Assembly: GCA_034620365.1 (NCBI GenBank)
Contig: JAQGEQ010000192.1
Location: 615,001-679,000 of the forward strand
DNA from: Pegea sp. RAD2-039
Lineage: Eukaryota > Chordata > Thaliacea > Salpida > Salpidae
Direction of reading: 5' to 3'
DNA: 64,000 bases
The position numbers and the translations under genes are program-made. The notes below the pieces were generated by a model. It searched no databases. It saw only the letters and a program-made list of their open reading frames with translations, and had not been told where the DNA came from. Of the stretch, positions 12,198 through 22,720 are shown piece by piece. Numbering within the stretch: the stretch's first letter is position 1; each line of letters begins with the position of its first letter.

Positions 12198-12400
12198 AAG
12201 ATCATACTTTTAGGGATCATTTCTAAAGGATGTATCTTGACTACGTCATTTAATCATGGCGGCAGACCAATCACGATGATGAAGATTGGGATCTCCTTCT
12301 GAGCAGGAAGGTTGATGTAGGATCTTTTGATCTTACATCATGATGACTGTTCTATCTTTCTATATTGAAAGCTAGAGGGAGGAGATCCTATCTGAGTGAT
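12198..12400 (+). ncRNA. U3 small nucleolar RNA, copy 2 (canonical box A)
   Basis: Same RNA as copy 1: 5' AAGATCATACTTTTAGGGATC followed by ATTTCTAAAGG, which agrees with the metazoan box A better than copy 1. It retains the TGATGA boxes, the GAGCAGGAAG box-B-like segment and the terminal CTGAGTGAT. At 203 nt it is the better candidate for the functional U3 gene. Both copies are on the same strand, 11.9 kb apart, with the two 3' flanks diverging immediately after box D. Confidence 0.86.
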
Positions 12401-12749
12401 CTTATTTATCTTTAACAGCTATATAAAGATACTGAACTTGTGTCAAAAAACATTTTAATTTATTCTCTATCTACGTCATTCTGTTTAAATTACGTCATAC
12501 CTAGAAAAGTATTTATGTTAAAGTCAACTTGTGTGGACGTTGTCACAGTTGGATTATAATTTGAATTTCAGCTTATTTATTTGCATACCAAAACAAAATA
12601 CTTACTTCCGGTGTAAGTGATAAATACTTTTATTTTAACATCAACATATTTATAAAAGGGAATTCTGTACAAGTTAGTATTAAAAAAATGTTGATTTTTA
12701 GTACTACAATAATCATAAAAAATCTTTGAATACAATATAGAAACGTTTG

Positions 12750-13490
12750 TTGAAAACATTTTAATTTATGAAATACTAATTTTTCATTAATTGCTTTCAT
12801 CACTTTTAAACTATTTATTAAAAGTTTTTAAAGATAATTATCAAAAAAATTGGTTCAAATCTTATAAACAATTTATATATTATCAAACTAAATGTAAAAA
12901 ATAATTCAACAAACAAATTAGCTTTTATTCTTAATTGAATTTACATCAGTATTTTTATAATAAATAAAGTAATAAGTAAAATGAATTGATGTTGTACTGT
13001 TTGTTGTTATAACTAAACACAAAAATAAATACAAATTTGCTTTTTCTGGACATTTAATTATTGCTTTTTTAGAATTTTCAAAATAAACAAGTTTAATAGA
13101 AATAAATTATTCAATTAAATAATTTAAATAAGATTAGTTATTAACTTCTCCTTTATTGTAACTATTTATTTTTCTTCTATCAGTTTAATGAAAATAAACT
13201 GGATTTAGATGAGAGTGTGAATTTATCTTAGCTAAAATATTTGGACATTTATTGAATCTTACAGCATTTAGTTGAATTTTATCCGAAATTTACAAATTAG
13301 TTGTAACTTAGAGATGACCATTTAATCCACATCAGATTTTGTACAACTTATTTTAAACATTAAAAAAATGTGATACTAAATAAAAGATTGTATCAATAAA
13401 TTTATAAATATTTTAAAATTTTTGAAAGACAATTTCAGTCCATTTTCAATCAACTGTTTTATTTTTATAGAAACTATTTATAAAACTTCT
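12750..13490 (-). repeat. Long inverted repeat, right arm
   Basis: Reverse complement of about 1240-1990. Homology begins just after an ORF-free AT-rich stretch and ends near TAGAAACTATTTATAAAACTTC. No coding capacity is visible. It lies 350 bp downstream of U3 copy 2, whereas the left arm lies 700 bp downstream of U3 copy 1, so U3 copies and arms are not one simple duplicated unit. Confidence 0.8.
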
Positions 13491-14740
13491 ATTATCGAAT
13501 GTCTGCTATAAAAATATAAATTAAAATAATTTCAAGTACATCCGTTAATCTAATTTATAATTAATTACAATGGCTGCTGAATTACAAAAAATAAAATAAA
13601 AATAATTGCAAGTTTCAAGTGATCTTTTTATAATTTGTTAAGAGTATTTTTTTGATAAATTTTTATAAAATCTTTTTAGCTGTCTAGAGATATCTGAAAC
13701 ATTTGAAATTAGGTTTAGGTAAAATGCTTTTGATTAATTCCTGAAAAGTATAGCTTATTTTTTTCATTAAGACTCAGATTATAATTTAATTTGAGTATAA
13801 GTTGTAAGCAAGTTATTATATTGGTTAAGATGTTTGTGAGTTATTTCATTAATTATTTGTATATTAAGTTATATTTTAAAATCAAATTCATAGTTGTTTT
13901 CTGCTCAAATTCAATCAAAACATTAACACTGATTTTTTGTATCGATTTTTCATCATTTTCCATTTGATTTAAATCAGCTACAAAATATAAAAAACTAAAA
14001 GTTAAGTTTGAATTCAAAGTTGAAATAAATCTCTGCAAAACTGTCGATGATATGTAATGACGTTGGAAAGTTTAAATGACGTAAATGTAAATCGGTCATA
14101 AAAGTTTACCCAGAAAAATAATTCATTAAAAATTCATTATTTTTACAGAGTATTTTCCATAATTCTTTTAAGTCAGAAAACTAATTAAACTGTTTCATTG
14201 TAAATAGATACACCAACTGCAACAGCTACAGTTGCTAATTAGTAAATAAATAATGAAAATAAAATGTTTAAGTTCTTTTAAAAACACTTTTTCACGGTTT
14301 GATAATTAACAATTGTAGTAGAATAACTACAAAATTAATAAATCGTTAATCCATCGTGTTTTGATCTTTTTAAAATCTTGTGGACTCCCGTTCGCTTCTT
14401 GAATCAGCCACGACTAGTCCTAGGATCAGCTAAATAGTCCTCGAGTTACTTGTATCTACTTCCTTGTCGGGATCGAACTCGGATTCTTCAACTTTTTTTT
14501 CAATCACTGTAGTGTCTTTTGAATCATCATTTGCTTCACTTGGTGAGATTATTCTTCATCGGAGATTATTCTCTTCGTTATATTGGAGTCCTTCCATCAC
14601 TTCAATCTCTTAAAACTATTAGCATCCTTGCTTCCACATACAAAGTCTTGTAAAAGCGCTGGTCCTGATTGCCACTTTCGTAAGTTCCGCCCTTCAAGTG
14701 TTCTCCGACTGAAGCTAACGAAGAAATTTCATTTGTCAAA
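13491..14740. other. AT-rich spacer passing into repeat-derived DNA
   Basis: No gene is recognised to about 14370. From there base composition rises and stays higher into the retroelement relics, so 14370-14740 is probably repeat-derived, but I cannot name the family. Confidence 0.35.
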
Positions 14741-14803
14741 GTGCCTCTGTAGTGTAGCAGTTACCACTCTCGCAAAAGGTCCTCGAGCCCAGGTGACGAG
14801 GAA
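14741..14803 (+). pseudogene. tRNA-Val-like relic (possible SINE head)
   Basis: The sequence contains TAGTGTAGCAGTTACCAC, close to a tRNA A box and D arm of the tRNA-Val type, then CGCAAAAGGTCCTCGAGCC, resembling the post-anticodon region and B box. The anticodon arm is missing and the acceptor stem cannot be completed, so it is not a working tRNA. Such a unit could be a tRNA-derived SINE head or a retroelement-borne tRNA fragment. Confidence 0.45.
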
Positions 14804-14822
14804 AATTTTATAAAAAAACACG

Positions 14823-15075
14823 CTGGTGTCAAGCGAGTTAAATGTTCAGTAAAAGTCCTTCTGTTTTTGCTCTATTTCTAAATAATTAATAAAAGTGATT
14901 TGTGCCTCTCAGACTTTAGTAAAGTATCCGCTGGTGTCAAGCGAGTTAAAGGTTCATCTGGACGTGATGCTGTATGTCCTCCTGCTGTAGCTCTTTTCCT
15001 AAATGATTCTAAAGGGGTTTCGACCAATTGAAATCCAATTAAAGGCAGATGATCCTGAATACTTGTTTGTTGCTG
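14823..15075 (+). pseudogene. Broken fragments of a lipoxygenase exon
   Basis: Two tandem partial copies of one exon of the downstream lipoxygenase gene (19258-19515). The first (about 14823-14885) is degenerate. The second (about 14907-15073) matches the exon closely, from CTCAGACTTTAGTAAAG through the PPAVALFLND-coding part to GTTGCTGAT, but has an extra G (GGGG) that shifts the frame, and lacks a short segment after AAAGTAT. The match stops abruptly at GCTGAT, where gag-element sequence starts. It is not functional. Confidence 0.8.
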
Positions 15076-16875
15076 ATGATAATGACTCGTTGTATATTCA
15101 AATGATTAAGAACAACGACAACAATAAGTATACCAACACACCATATACACAACACAGTTTATTACCGAATGAAGGCGGTGTACACATTTACATCAGCGGC
15201 AAAATACTTCTCTGTTATACTACATTTTCTCCAACCAACTAATTCAGCCGAATAGTAAAGATCGCATGTTGCTTCATTATTGCCATCCACGACAATTAGT
15301 CCCAACCGTAACGCTTTGGAGGTACACCTTTAAAAGATCTGGTGGACCGCTGCCTCTCCCGCTCTTCCAGCTGACGTCACCACTCCTGGTACCAGAACCA
15401 TCAAAGCTCGTAGTCATTTGAAAACATCCACACTTGACTCGTCTTTCTCTTCATCTTCTTCCTCTCTAGTCATCATGTTGTCATCTATAAATGAAAATTT
15501 CGAGTATCATTTGGTGAAACTTGTTGTGGATTATCTTCTTTGTCACTGAATGAACGGCAAACCCCAGTCCCTTAACATTTAGGTACCCAACTAACCCTGA
15601 CAGAAACCTTGGATTCCCTGGCATCCGGTAAAAGGATCAATGAGAACATTGCCTCCAGCAGTTCAATCTTCTTTACATCATTATGTTTAGTGAAGCTTTC
15701 TTCTTCATGAGTAAAGAACACTCTGCGCTCTCTGTAAGGACTTGGATTTAAGAGGCTGAAGATCTATCAACAGTTTCAAACTCTCTGGATCAGACTTCTT
15801 TCCGCACAATAATCTTGGAAACAAAGCTCTTCTATTCTATATATTACAATTCCTCGAGGTCATTTTTGTGTCTCCGACAAACTTACTAAATGTGGGTAGT
15901 AGGGAGCTACTCTACCAAAGATACTGAAAACAAGAACGACGCAAAATACAATAAAAAGGATAGAGAGAAAGTCCAGCGGGACAAAGTTTGTTGTCCGCTT
16001 CCACTATCCTTTCTTCTGCTGTGGTTGACACAACTTCTAGTGAACTTGATATAATTCTTGGGAAAACGCTCACATCTCTCCCGTCACTGTTTGTGATTAC
16101 TCCAGTCTTACTCTTCCTCGCAGCGAGAAAGCTCAGGACTTCTTGTTGATCCCTGATTAGATCCAGTAAAGCCTACTATTTGTTCTTTAGCGCGTGAGGC
16201 AAGATCTCTTCTTCTGCTTTCCTACTTTATAATAATTCAAGCGTCCGGGAGCTCTTTCATTAAACTGATTAGCTCACAAATACTCAGCTCTGTGACATAA
16301 TCGCAGCTCTTCTCAAATGACTTCTGTCTACATCTATAACATTTGGCATCAAATTTTCGTGTTTGTTTCCTTGGTGGCTAGTGCCTGCCACTAAACCCTT
16401 TTTTGGACTTCTATACTCAAAAAGCAAGATCTGCCAGCACTGAAGTATTGATCAATACATCAGACATCGATCTTAAAGTCTTATCCTCGAACAACTTATA
16501 TCTGATGAGGATAATCCATCTATAAATGAATCTCTGATCATGATATCTTTGTTTTGTTGCCGTGACACTTTTCAAACCACAGTTCTTGGCTAGAAGTAGC
16601 AAAGCGCATTGAAATTCTTCAATAGATCGACTTGGCTTCAACTTCTCTGTTCGTAGCAAATAACACACAAACGTTTAATTGGATTTCCTGGCATATAACC
16701 GTTCCAACATGGCTTCCGCCTCTACATAAGTCTAAGAGCTCTCAAAGAACACGTCTTCGGTTGTTGCAGTTAACAAGTCCCGCTATTATCAGTTTGATTT
16801 GACACTCTTTCATGTAATTGGTAGAAGTTTTATTTCAGTAACGTCATTTGCTGGTTGCTGACTATTTGATAGAGA
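15075..16875 (-). mobile_element. Degenerate LTR-retroelement relic with gag-like segment
   Basis: Several blocks recur at 21060-22090: around 15285-15370, 16113-16250, and 16590-16870. On the minus strand 16417-16668 keeps an open frame resembling the Ty3/Gypsy gag region that precedes the zinc knuckle (pattern SIEEFxxALLxLAKxCGL, then YKLFEDKTLRSMSDVL). Frameshifts and stops elsewhere make it inactive. I do not see intact LTRs, reverse transcriptase or integrase. Family assignment is moderate. Confidence 0.55.
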
Positions 16876-17563
16876 GCTTGCTTGGTTTTAGCAGTTCATT
16901 TTTTTAATTATAAAAGAAAAGCTTTGTTGCAATATAAAAAAATACATAAATATTCGAATTGAATCTTTTTTCAATGTAAAAATAACTATCTTAACCAAGA
17001 TATATTGAAGTAAAATATTTTTTACAGAGAATGTTTAAAAAGTCATTTAAAATGTTGATGTTGACGTCATGCACAAGAACATCTGATGCATACCCATAAC
17101 AAATAGTTTCAGAAAGAAATAACGTTTTGATTTCCTTTTAAAGCAGTTTGCTCGCTACAAGGAAATCATAAGTAGAACTTAGATCCATTTCATGTAAGAT
17201 AAACTTGTTTAATTAATTTACAAGTTTATGTAACAGTGTAGCAACAAAGTAAGAAAACAGTAACAATTAGGTATTATTTAAGTCTTATTTTTACATGAAT
17301 TAAATTGTGTTTTTAATAATGATTGTAATTTACACAGATTTTATGCTTGTTAAAGTTTGTATTAGGTGACATTTTAATAAAAAAGGTGATGAAGAATTCT
17401 ATTAAAAAATTTACTTTGGATTTATAACTCAATTTTAAAAATACTTTTCTGAACTGTAAATAAAAATGATTTCAAAACTATCAATTTTAAAGTTTATACA
17501 ACTTGATAATATTGTAAAATTAAACAAGTTTACAGATTGTAAGAGCCTTTAATGTAAATCAGA
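16876..17563. other. AT-rich spacer upstream of lipoxygenase
   Basis: Contains one TGACGTCA at about 17062-17069 and no recognised gene. Presumably includes the lipoxygenase promoter. I see no clear TATA or initiator. Confidence 0.4.
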
Positions 17564-20500
17564 ATGCTTTGCTGTAGTGAACCCTTCAACCCTGATCAAG
17601 ACAGAGCCCATATCAACTATATGATCACCATCAAGGTAACAACAGAACACCTTTTTTTTTTGTAACTTTCAACAAGAAAACTTTCTTTTAGACTTCTGGG
17701 GCTTATTTAGATGCAGGAACCAATTCAAAGATCGAACTACAATTTTTTGGAGATTGTGATAATGAAAAGACATCCAAAATTGAACTAAATCAATGTTTTG
17801 AAACTGGTTTGAATACTGGAAAAAAACTTACAGTAAATCGACAACTAGAAGATGTTGGAAATATCATAATGTTGACAATAAGTTCGTTCACCTCTAAAGA
17901 TTTGACAAATAAATTCTAAAATGAGTCTTTCTGTATTCAAAATTAAAAAAAGAAATTTATTTATTTATTACAATAAATGCGAAGGAGGGTGCCTGAAGAG
18001 AGCACCTCTTGCTAACACACATTCTCACAAATAACATCTATTTAGTCAAAAATATAGAAAGCAAAAGATGTAACATATGGCATTTCAGAAGTCCTCTAAA
18101 CAAATAACAGTGAACAATTACATGGAATGTTAATAATATAAAAAAGAGAAAAAATCACAGTTTAGAAATGATAATATTGGGAATATTAAAACGGTTCAAC
18201 TTCTTTTTGAACAACACGAGTGATTTTGACATGACAATAATTAGAAAATGTTTATTTGATCTTCACAGGACTTAAAAACTGTCTTTGTACGGATGTATGG
18301 TTATGTGATTGGATTGAAGTGACTGTTCATCATGAGCGTTTCCGGTTTCCAATCTATTCTTTCATTGAGAGTGAAGCTCAAGTCTGCACAGGAAAAGGTA
18401 TTTGATTAAGATTTGATTGACTGAAAACATAAAAAACTAATAGATTGTACCAAAAAAAAGTTCTATAAAACTTTTATTCAGCTTCTTTGCCACAAAACCA
18501 AACTGATTGGAGATTGATACTTCAACGTGAAAATGAAATTGAATCAAATAAAAAAGAGTTTCGATGGAAAATTAAAAATGATGATTATAAAGGACTTCCA
18601 AGACATGGAGATTTTGATTCTTATAGTGCTTTGCCAAACATATTCAAACGATATACAGTGCGAGAAAGAGATTTTGTTGATCATGCCTTAAAAGGAATCA
18701 TTTTATCAAATGTTGAAACTATTAAAAGTAAGAGTTTACATTTGACTTAGTTGAGTTTAAAATTTCTAGTGTTTAAAGTTTTATAGATTCTCTTTTTGAA
18801 TATTTTATTTTTAAGGAGTTCGCACTCCAATAAAGAGTCTTGAAGATTACCATACTCTCTCTAATGTCTTGCCACCGCCTACAAATAATTTGAATCATGA
18901 GTAAGTTAACGATGACAGAAAAAAGTTTGAAAACTTGACTTGCAATACTTAATAAAGTTGGGAAAAAGATTCAGTTCAAGGCTGGCAGATGTTAAACGGT
19001 GTTTACCCTACTGCTTATGAGTTATGTAAGGAAATACCAAGCTACTTTAATGTAACTAATGAAGCTTTGAAAGATATAATTGGTGGAAAAACGATTGAAG
19101 ATTTGATAAAAGTAATTATAAAAGATTTAAATTGGTGGTTGAGTGTGTATAATATATCAGAAGTATTCTTTTAGAATAACATATTGTTTTTTTTATAAGA
19201 AGTTCTTAAATTCATGAAACTTGTAATTTAAAAATTTAAAATCCTGATCACATTCAGAAAGAAGAATTGTACATCTCAGACTTTAGTAAAGTATTTGGAA
19301 CAGCTGCTGGTGTCAAGCGAGTTAAAGGTTCATCTGGACGTGATGCTGTATGTCCTCCTGCTGTAGCTCTTTTTCTAAATGATTCTAAAGGGTTTCGACC
19401 AATTGCAATCCAATTAAAGCCAGATGATCCTGAATACTTGTTTGTTGCTGATAGTGGATTAGGTTGGCTGCTTGCTAAAATGTATTACAGATGTTGTGTT
19501 TCCAATTACCACGAAGTAATTCATGTTTTAAACTACAAATAATTTCCTATTAAAACTTATATTAATTCTCTTATCAGTGGGTAATGCACTTCTTGTACAC
19601 TCATAACGTCATGGAGCCTTTCTGTATCTCCTTGTTTCGTTGTCTTCCGAGATGTCATCCGGTTTATAAGCTACTTCGACCCCATTTACGAACAGTTGTT
19701 GCAATCAATACTAACGCTAGAAGTGACCTTCTTTCAACGACCACAATTATATCTTATTCATTGTCAACAAGTAAAGTTATTTGACTGAAACGAGGTACCT
19801 GATAAAAGTAGCTCCTTTTTAGGTGCAACTTCTCTTACAAGATATGTTTACAAATCATTTCAACTCCAAGATCTCAATATTTCAAAAGTTCTTGAAAAGA
19901 AAGGTCTTTGTTACATTTTCTTCACTAATCATATTTAACAAAAAAGTATTTTCGTTTAATTTCATTAAATCAAATTTCCAGCTTAAAAAATTCATCTCAA
20001 ATTTGTTATTTGAAGGAATTAAACCTGCCAACTTTACTAACAACTGGTATGCGACAGACGCTCTTGCAATTTGGAACGCTATCCAAAAATATGTTACTCA
20101 TATTCTGAACATTTATTACAAGAATGAAGAGGTTAAAACTATCTTCTGGAACTAAAATGTTTTACAAATTAACAGCTATTAGTGTTATGTTACTTTGCCA
20201 ATTATTTTCTATCAATTATTATAATGTTTGTGTTATAAAACAAAAACGTTTAAATCTATTTATGTTATAGGATGTTGAGAATGATTTTGAATTACAAGGT
20301 TGGAATAAAGACTTAGCAGAACAAGGTTTTGAATGTACTGAAGAAAATGATAAAGGCTTTTCACTTTCTGGGCTTAATATGGAACAATTGGTATAAAAAT
20401 TACATTGAAAATAATCATAAAATAATACAGTTTGGTATTAAAAGCTAGATTAGATTTGAAAAGTATTTAAACCGACAACAATTGCTGTAATAGAACTTTA

Positions 20501-22720
20501 AAAAACTTTTTTTTATTTTTAAATGAGAGATTAACAAAACTTTAGAGCTGATTAGAAAGATAATCTTTCAATTTTTGAAAATACAACTAAAACTGTACTT
20601 GTGTTTACAAACGTTTGTAGGTTGAGATTTGTACAATCGTCATATATACTGCTTCAGCTCAACATTCTGCTGTGAACTTTGGACAATATCAAACTTATAG
20701 ATTTGCTCCATCCTCACCAGGAATCATGAATAAAGAAGTCCCAAAGAACACTGAAGTAAGAATAAAGAGTTTGTTTTAAAACTTGAACGTAAATTAAAGA
20801 TATTATGACCTGGAAATATCAGAATTTGATTAGCTTTTGTATTTAATGTTGATTCTAATCAAATTGCATTTGTTTAGGATATCACAATGAAACGAATTCT
20901 AGAAAGTTTGCCTTCGACATTTCAAGCAGACCTTATAAGTGGTTTAACAAACGCACTTTCTCAGTTTTCTGAGGCTGATGTGAGTATAAAATAAGAAATT
21001 TTTCTGTGTAATGTTTAAAAAAAATGCTGATACTTTCTTACAAGTATAAATATCAAACTGTGTGTAATGACAACGACTCTTTACATAGAGCTTTATTCAA
21101 ATTATTATTATCGACGACAATTAGCCCCAAACGTAGCGCTCTGAAGGTACCCCTTTAAATAATCTGATAGAACTCCGCGCTGTCGTTTCTCCCGCTTTTT
21201 TCTCGCAGCGAGAAAGCTCAGGACTTCTTATTGATCCCTGATTAGATCCAGTAAAGCCTACTGTTTGTTCTTTAGATCGTGAGGTAGGATCTCTTCTTCT
21301 GCTTTCCTACTTTATAATAATTAAAGCGTCAAGATACTCTTCTTTAAGCTGAATAGCGCACAAACGCTTAGCTGTCGTCACATCTCTTCTCTTACTTAAG
21401 AGAACCTTTCTCTACTTTGATAAATTCATTTATTCTTGCACATCTTAGACGAACCATTTCAACTTTAGCTTTGTGTATCTTGAAATTTTGAGCAATCTTT
21501 CTACTTACAAAGCTCTTCAAGGATTCGATATCAATAACAGATCCTTACATGTACTAACACTATAGATATCTCCACTATCACATAGTTAATAGCCTTGGCT
21601 AGTCACTACGGATCTCTCATTTCTTTTCCTTCCTGACTGTTTCTTCTGAAGATGACAGCGTCGACTACAGTGTCCCTTCTTCCAATATTTGAAATATATA
21701 CTTGAGCAAGCTCAGCATCTTTTGAAATCATGAGATTTGCTCCCTGTAAGATCCTTTCATGGCCTCTACTTGCTTGGTCCTTTTTCTTAAGTTCCCTGAA
21801 TTGATCTACCAGCACTGAAGTTCTATAGATCGACTTGGCTTCAACTTCTCTGTTCGTAGCAAATAACACACAAACGTTTAATTGGATTTCCTGGCATATA
21901 ACCGTTCCAACATGGCTTCCGCCTCTACATAAATCTAAGAGCTCTCAAAGAACACGTCTTCGGTTGTTGCAGTTAACAAGTGCCGCTATTATCAGTTTGA
22001 TTTGACACTCTTTCATGTAATTGGTAGAAGTTTTATTCCAGTAACGCCATTTGCTGGTTGTTGATGGACTATGAGCTTGCTTGGTTTTAAAAGTGTATCT
22101 ATATTTACATTTTTAAAAGTTTTTTAAGGTGCTAAGATTTTATAATTATTAAAATAGAATCTTTTTCAAATTCACATTAGAATTAGCAAAATAAAACTAT
22201 CTCAACTGTTGGTAAGTTCGAATAACTCCAAATCAATTGATATATATTCGCCCAAAAAAGCCATATAAATTGAATAACTGTTTATAGCTTTAATTAATTT
22301 ATAATCTGTAATTACCAACAATGTTATTGTAGCTACACTACAGTCTGTGACAGAATGACCTAGCTATATAAAACAGGAAGGAAAATATGTTTACATAAGC
22401 GGCAGAATGTTAAGCTTTCACCTAATTCAATTATATCACACTAGGTTTTGTTTTGATTATAAGTTCTGAGTTATCACTTATCTAGCTTTAAAAGGTTAAT
22501 TGTTGTTAAGTGTGTTTGAAATGAATAATTTCAACTGCAGGTTTATTTGGGTAATTGGGAAGAAAAATGGTTTACGGAGTATGAAGCAATAGAAGCTCAA
22601 TCTGAGTTCAAACATCAATGTGAGCTTCTACATCATGAGATTAAGATGAGAAACCGAAAATTAGATCGCAAATATAAATATCTTGATCCTGTTCAAGTTC
22701 CAAACAGCATAGCTATTTAA
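17564..22720 (+). CDS. PLAT-domain lipoxygenase
   Basis: Non-haem iron dioxygenase that peroxidises polyunsaturated fatty acids; animal members have an N-terminal PLAT/LH2 membrane-binding domain. Exons 17564-17635, 17692-17881 and 18269-18397 encode PLAT (NYMITIKTSGAYLDAGTNSK, then WLCDWIEVTVHHERFRFP). Further exons: 18482-18727, 18816-18900, 18958-19111, 19258-19515, 19578-19770, 19823-~19913, ~20011-20130, ~20274-20392, ~20621-20755, ~20879-20980, 22542-22720. Iron ligands are visible: H-x4-H (HEWVMH, split by the 19516-19577 intron), the histidine in TASAQHSAVNFGQY, and the C-terminal isoleucine in VPNSIAI. The spacing matches the 5/12/15-LOX family. An upstream in-frame TAA supports the ATG. 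The junction near 19.9 kb does not phase cleanly with the sites I chose. LINE and gag relics sit in introns. AT-rich throughout and nearly free of TGACGTCA. Positional specificity cannot be told. Confidence 0.9.
17944..18240 (-). mobile_element. 5'-truncated LINE fragment (3' end) in lipoxygenase intron
   Basis: Matches 31080-31345 closely (GAAGGAGGGTGCCTGAAGAG, then AACAGTGAACAATTACAT, then AACACGAGTGATTTTGACAT). The element is in minus orientation relative to the window, so only its 3' end is present, as expected of 5'-truncated non-LTR retrotransposition. It lies inside intron 2 of the lipoxygenase. Confidence 0.8.
21060..22090 (-). mobile_element. Second copy of the gag-type retroelement relic, in lipoxygenase intron
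   Basis: Shares several blocks with 15285-16870, including CTCGCAGCGAGAAAGCTCAG and the closing CTTCCGCCTCTACATAA region. It is shorter than the upstream copy through internal deletions. A minus-strand open frame at 21606-21869 overlaps gag-derived sequence but is not intact. It lies between the exon coding SQFSEAD and the terminal exon, creating a 1.5-kb intron. Confidence 0.65.

Noticed and set aside
1240..13490. Composite transposon with inverted terminal repeats carrying SIK and tRNA
   Set aside because: No transposase, no target duplication seen, and the cargo is conserved single-copy genes. Independent insertions are simpler.
14583..16668. Real protein-coding genes in 14.5-16.7 kb
   Set aside because: Open frames are short, shared with a second degenerate copy at 21-22 kb, and interrupted. 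They are repeat relics.
19258..19542. Lipoxygenase with an abnormal H-x3-H iron site
   Set aside because: Reading through the donor gives HEVIH, but splicing GAA|GTAATT to the acceptor at 19577 restores the normal H-x4-H, HEWVMH.
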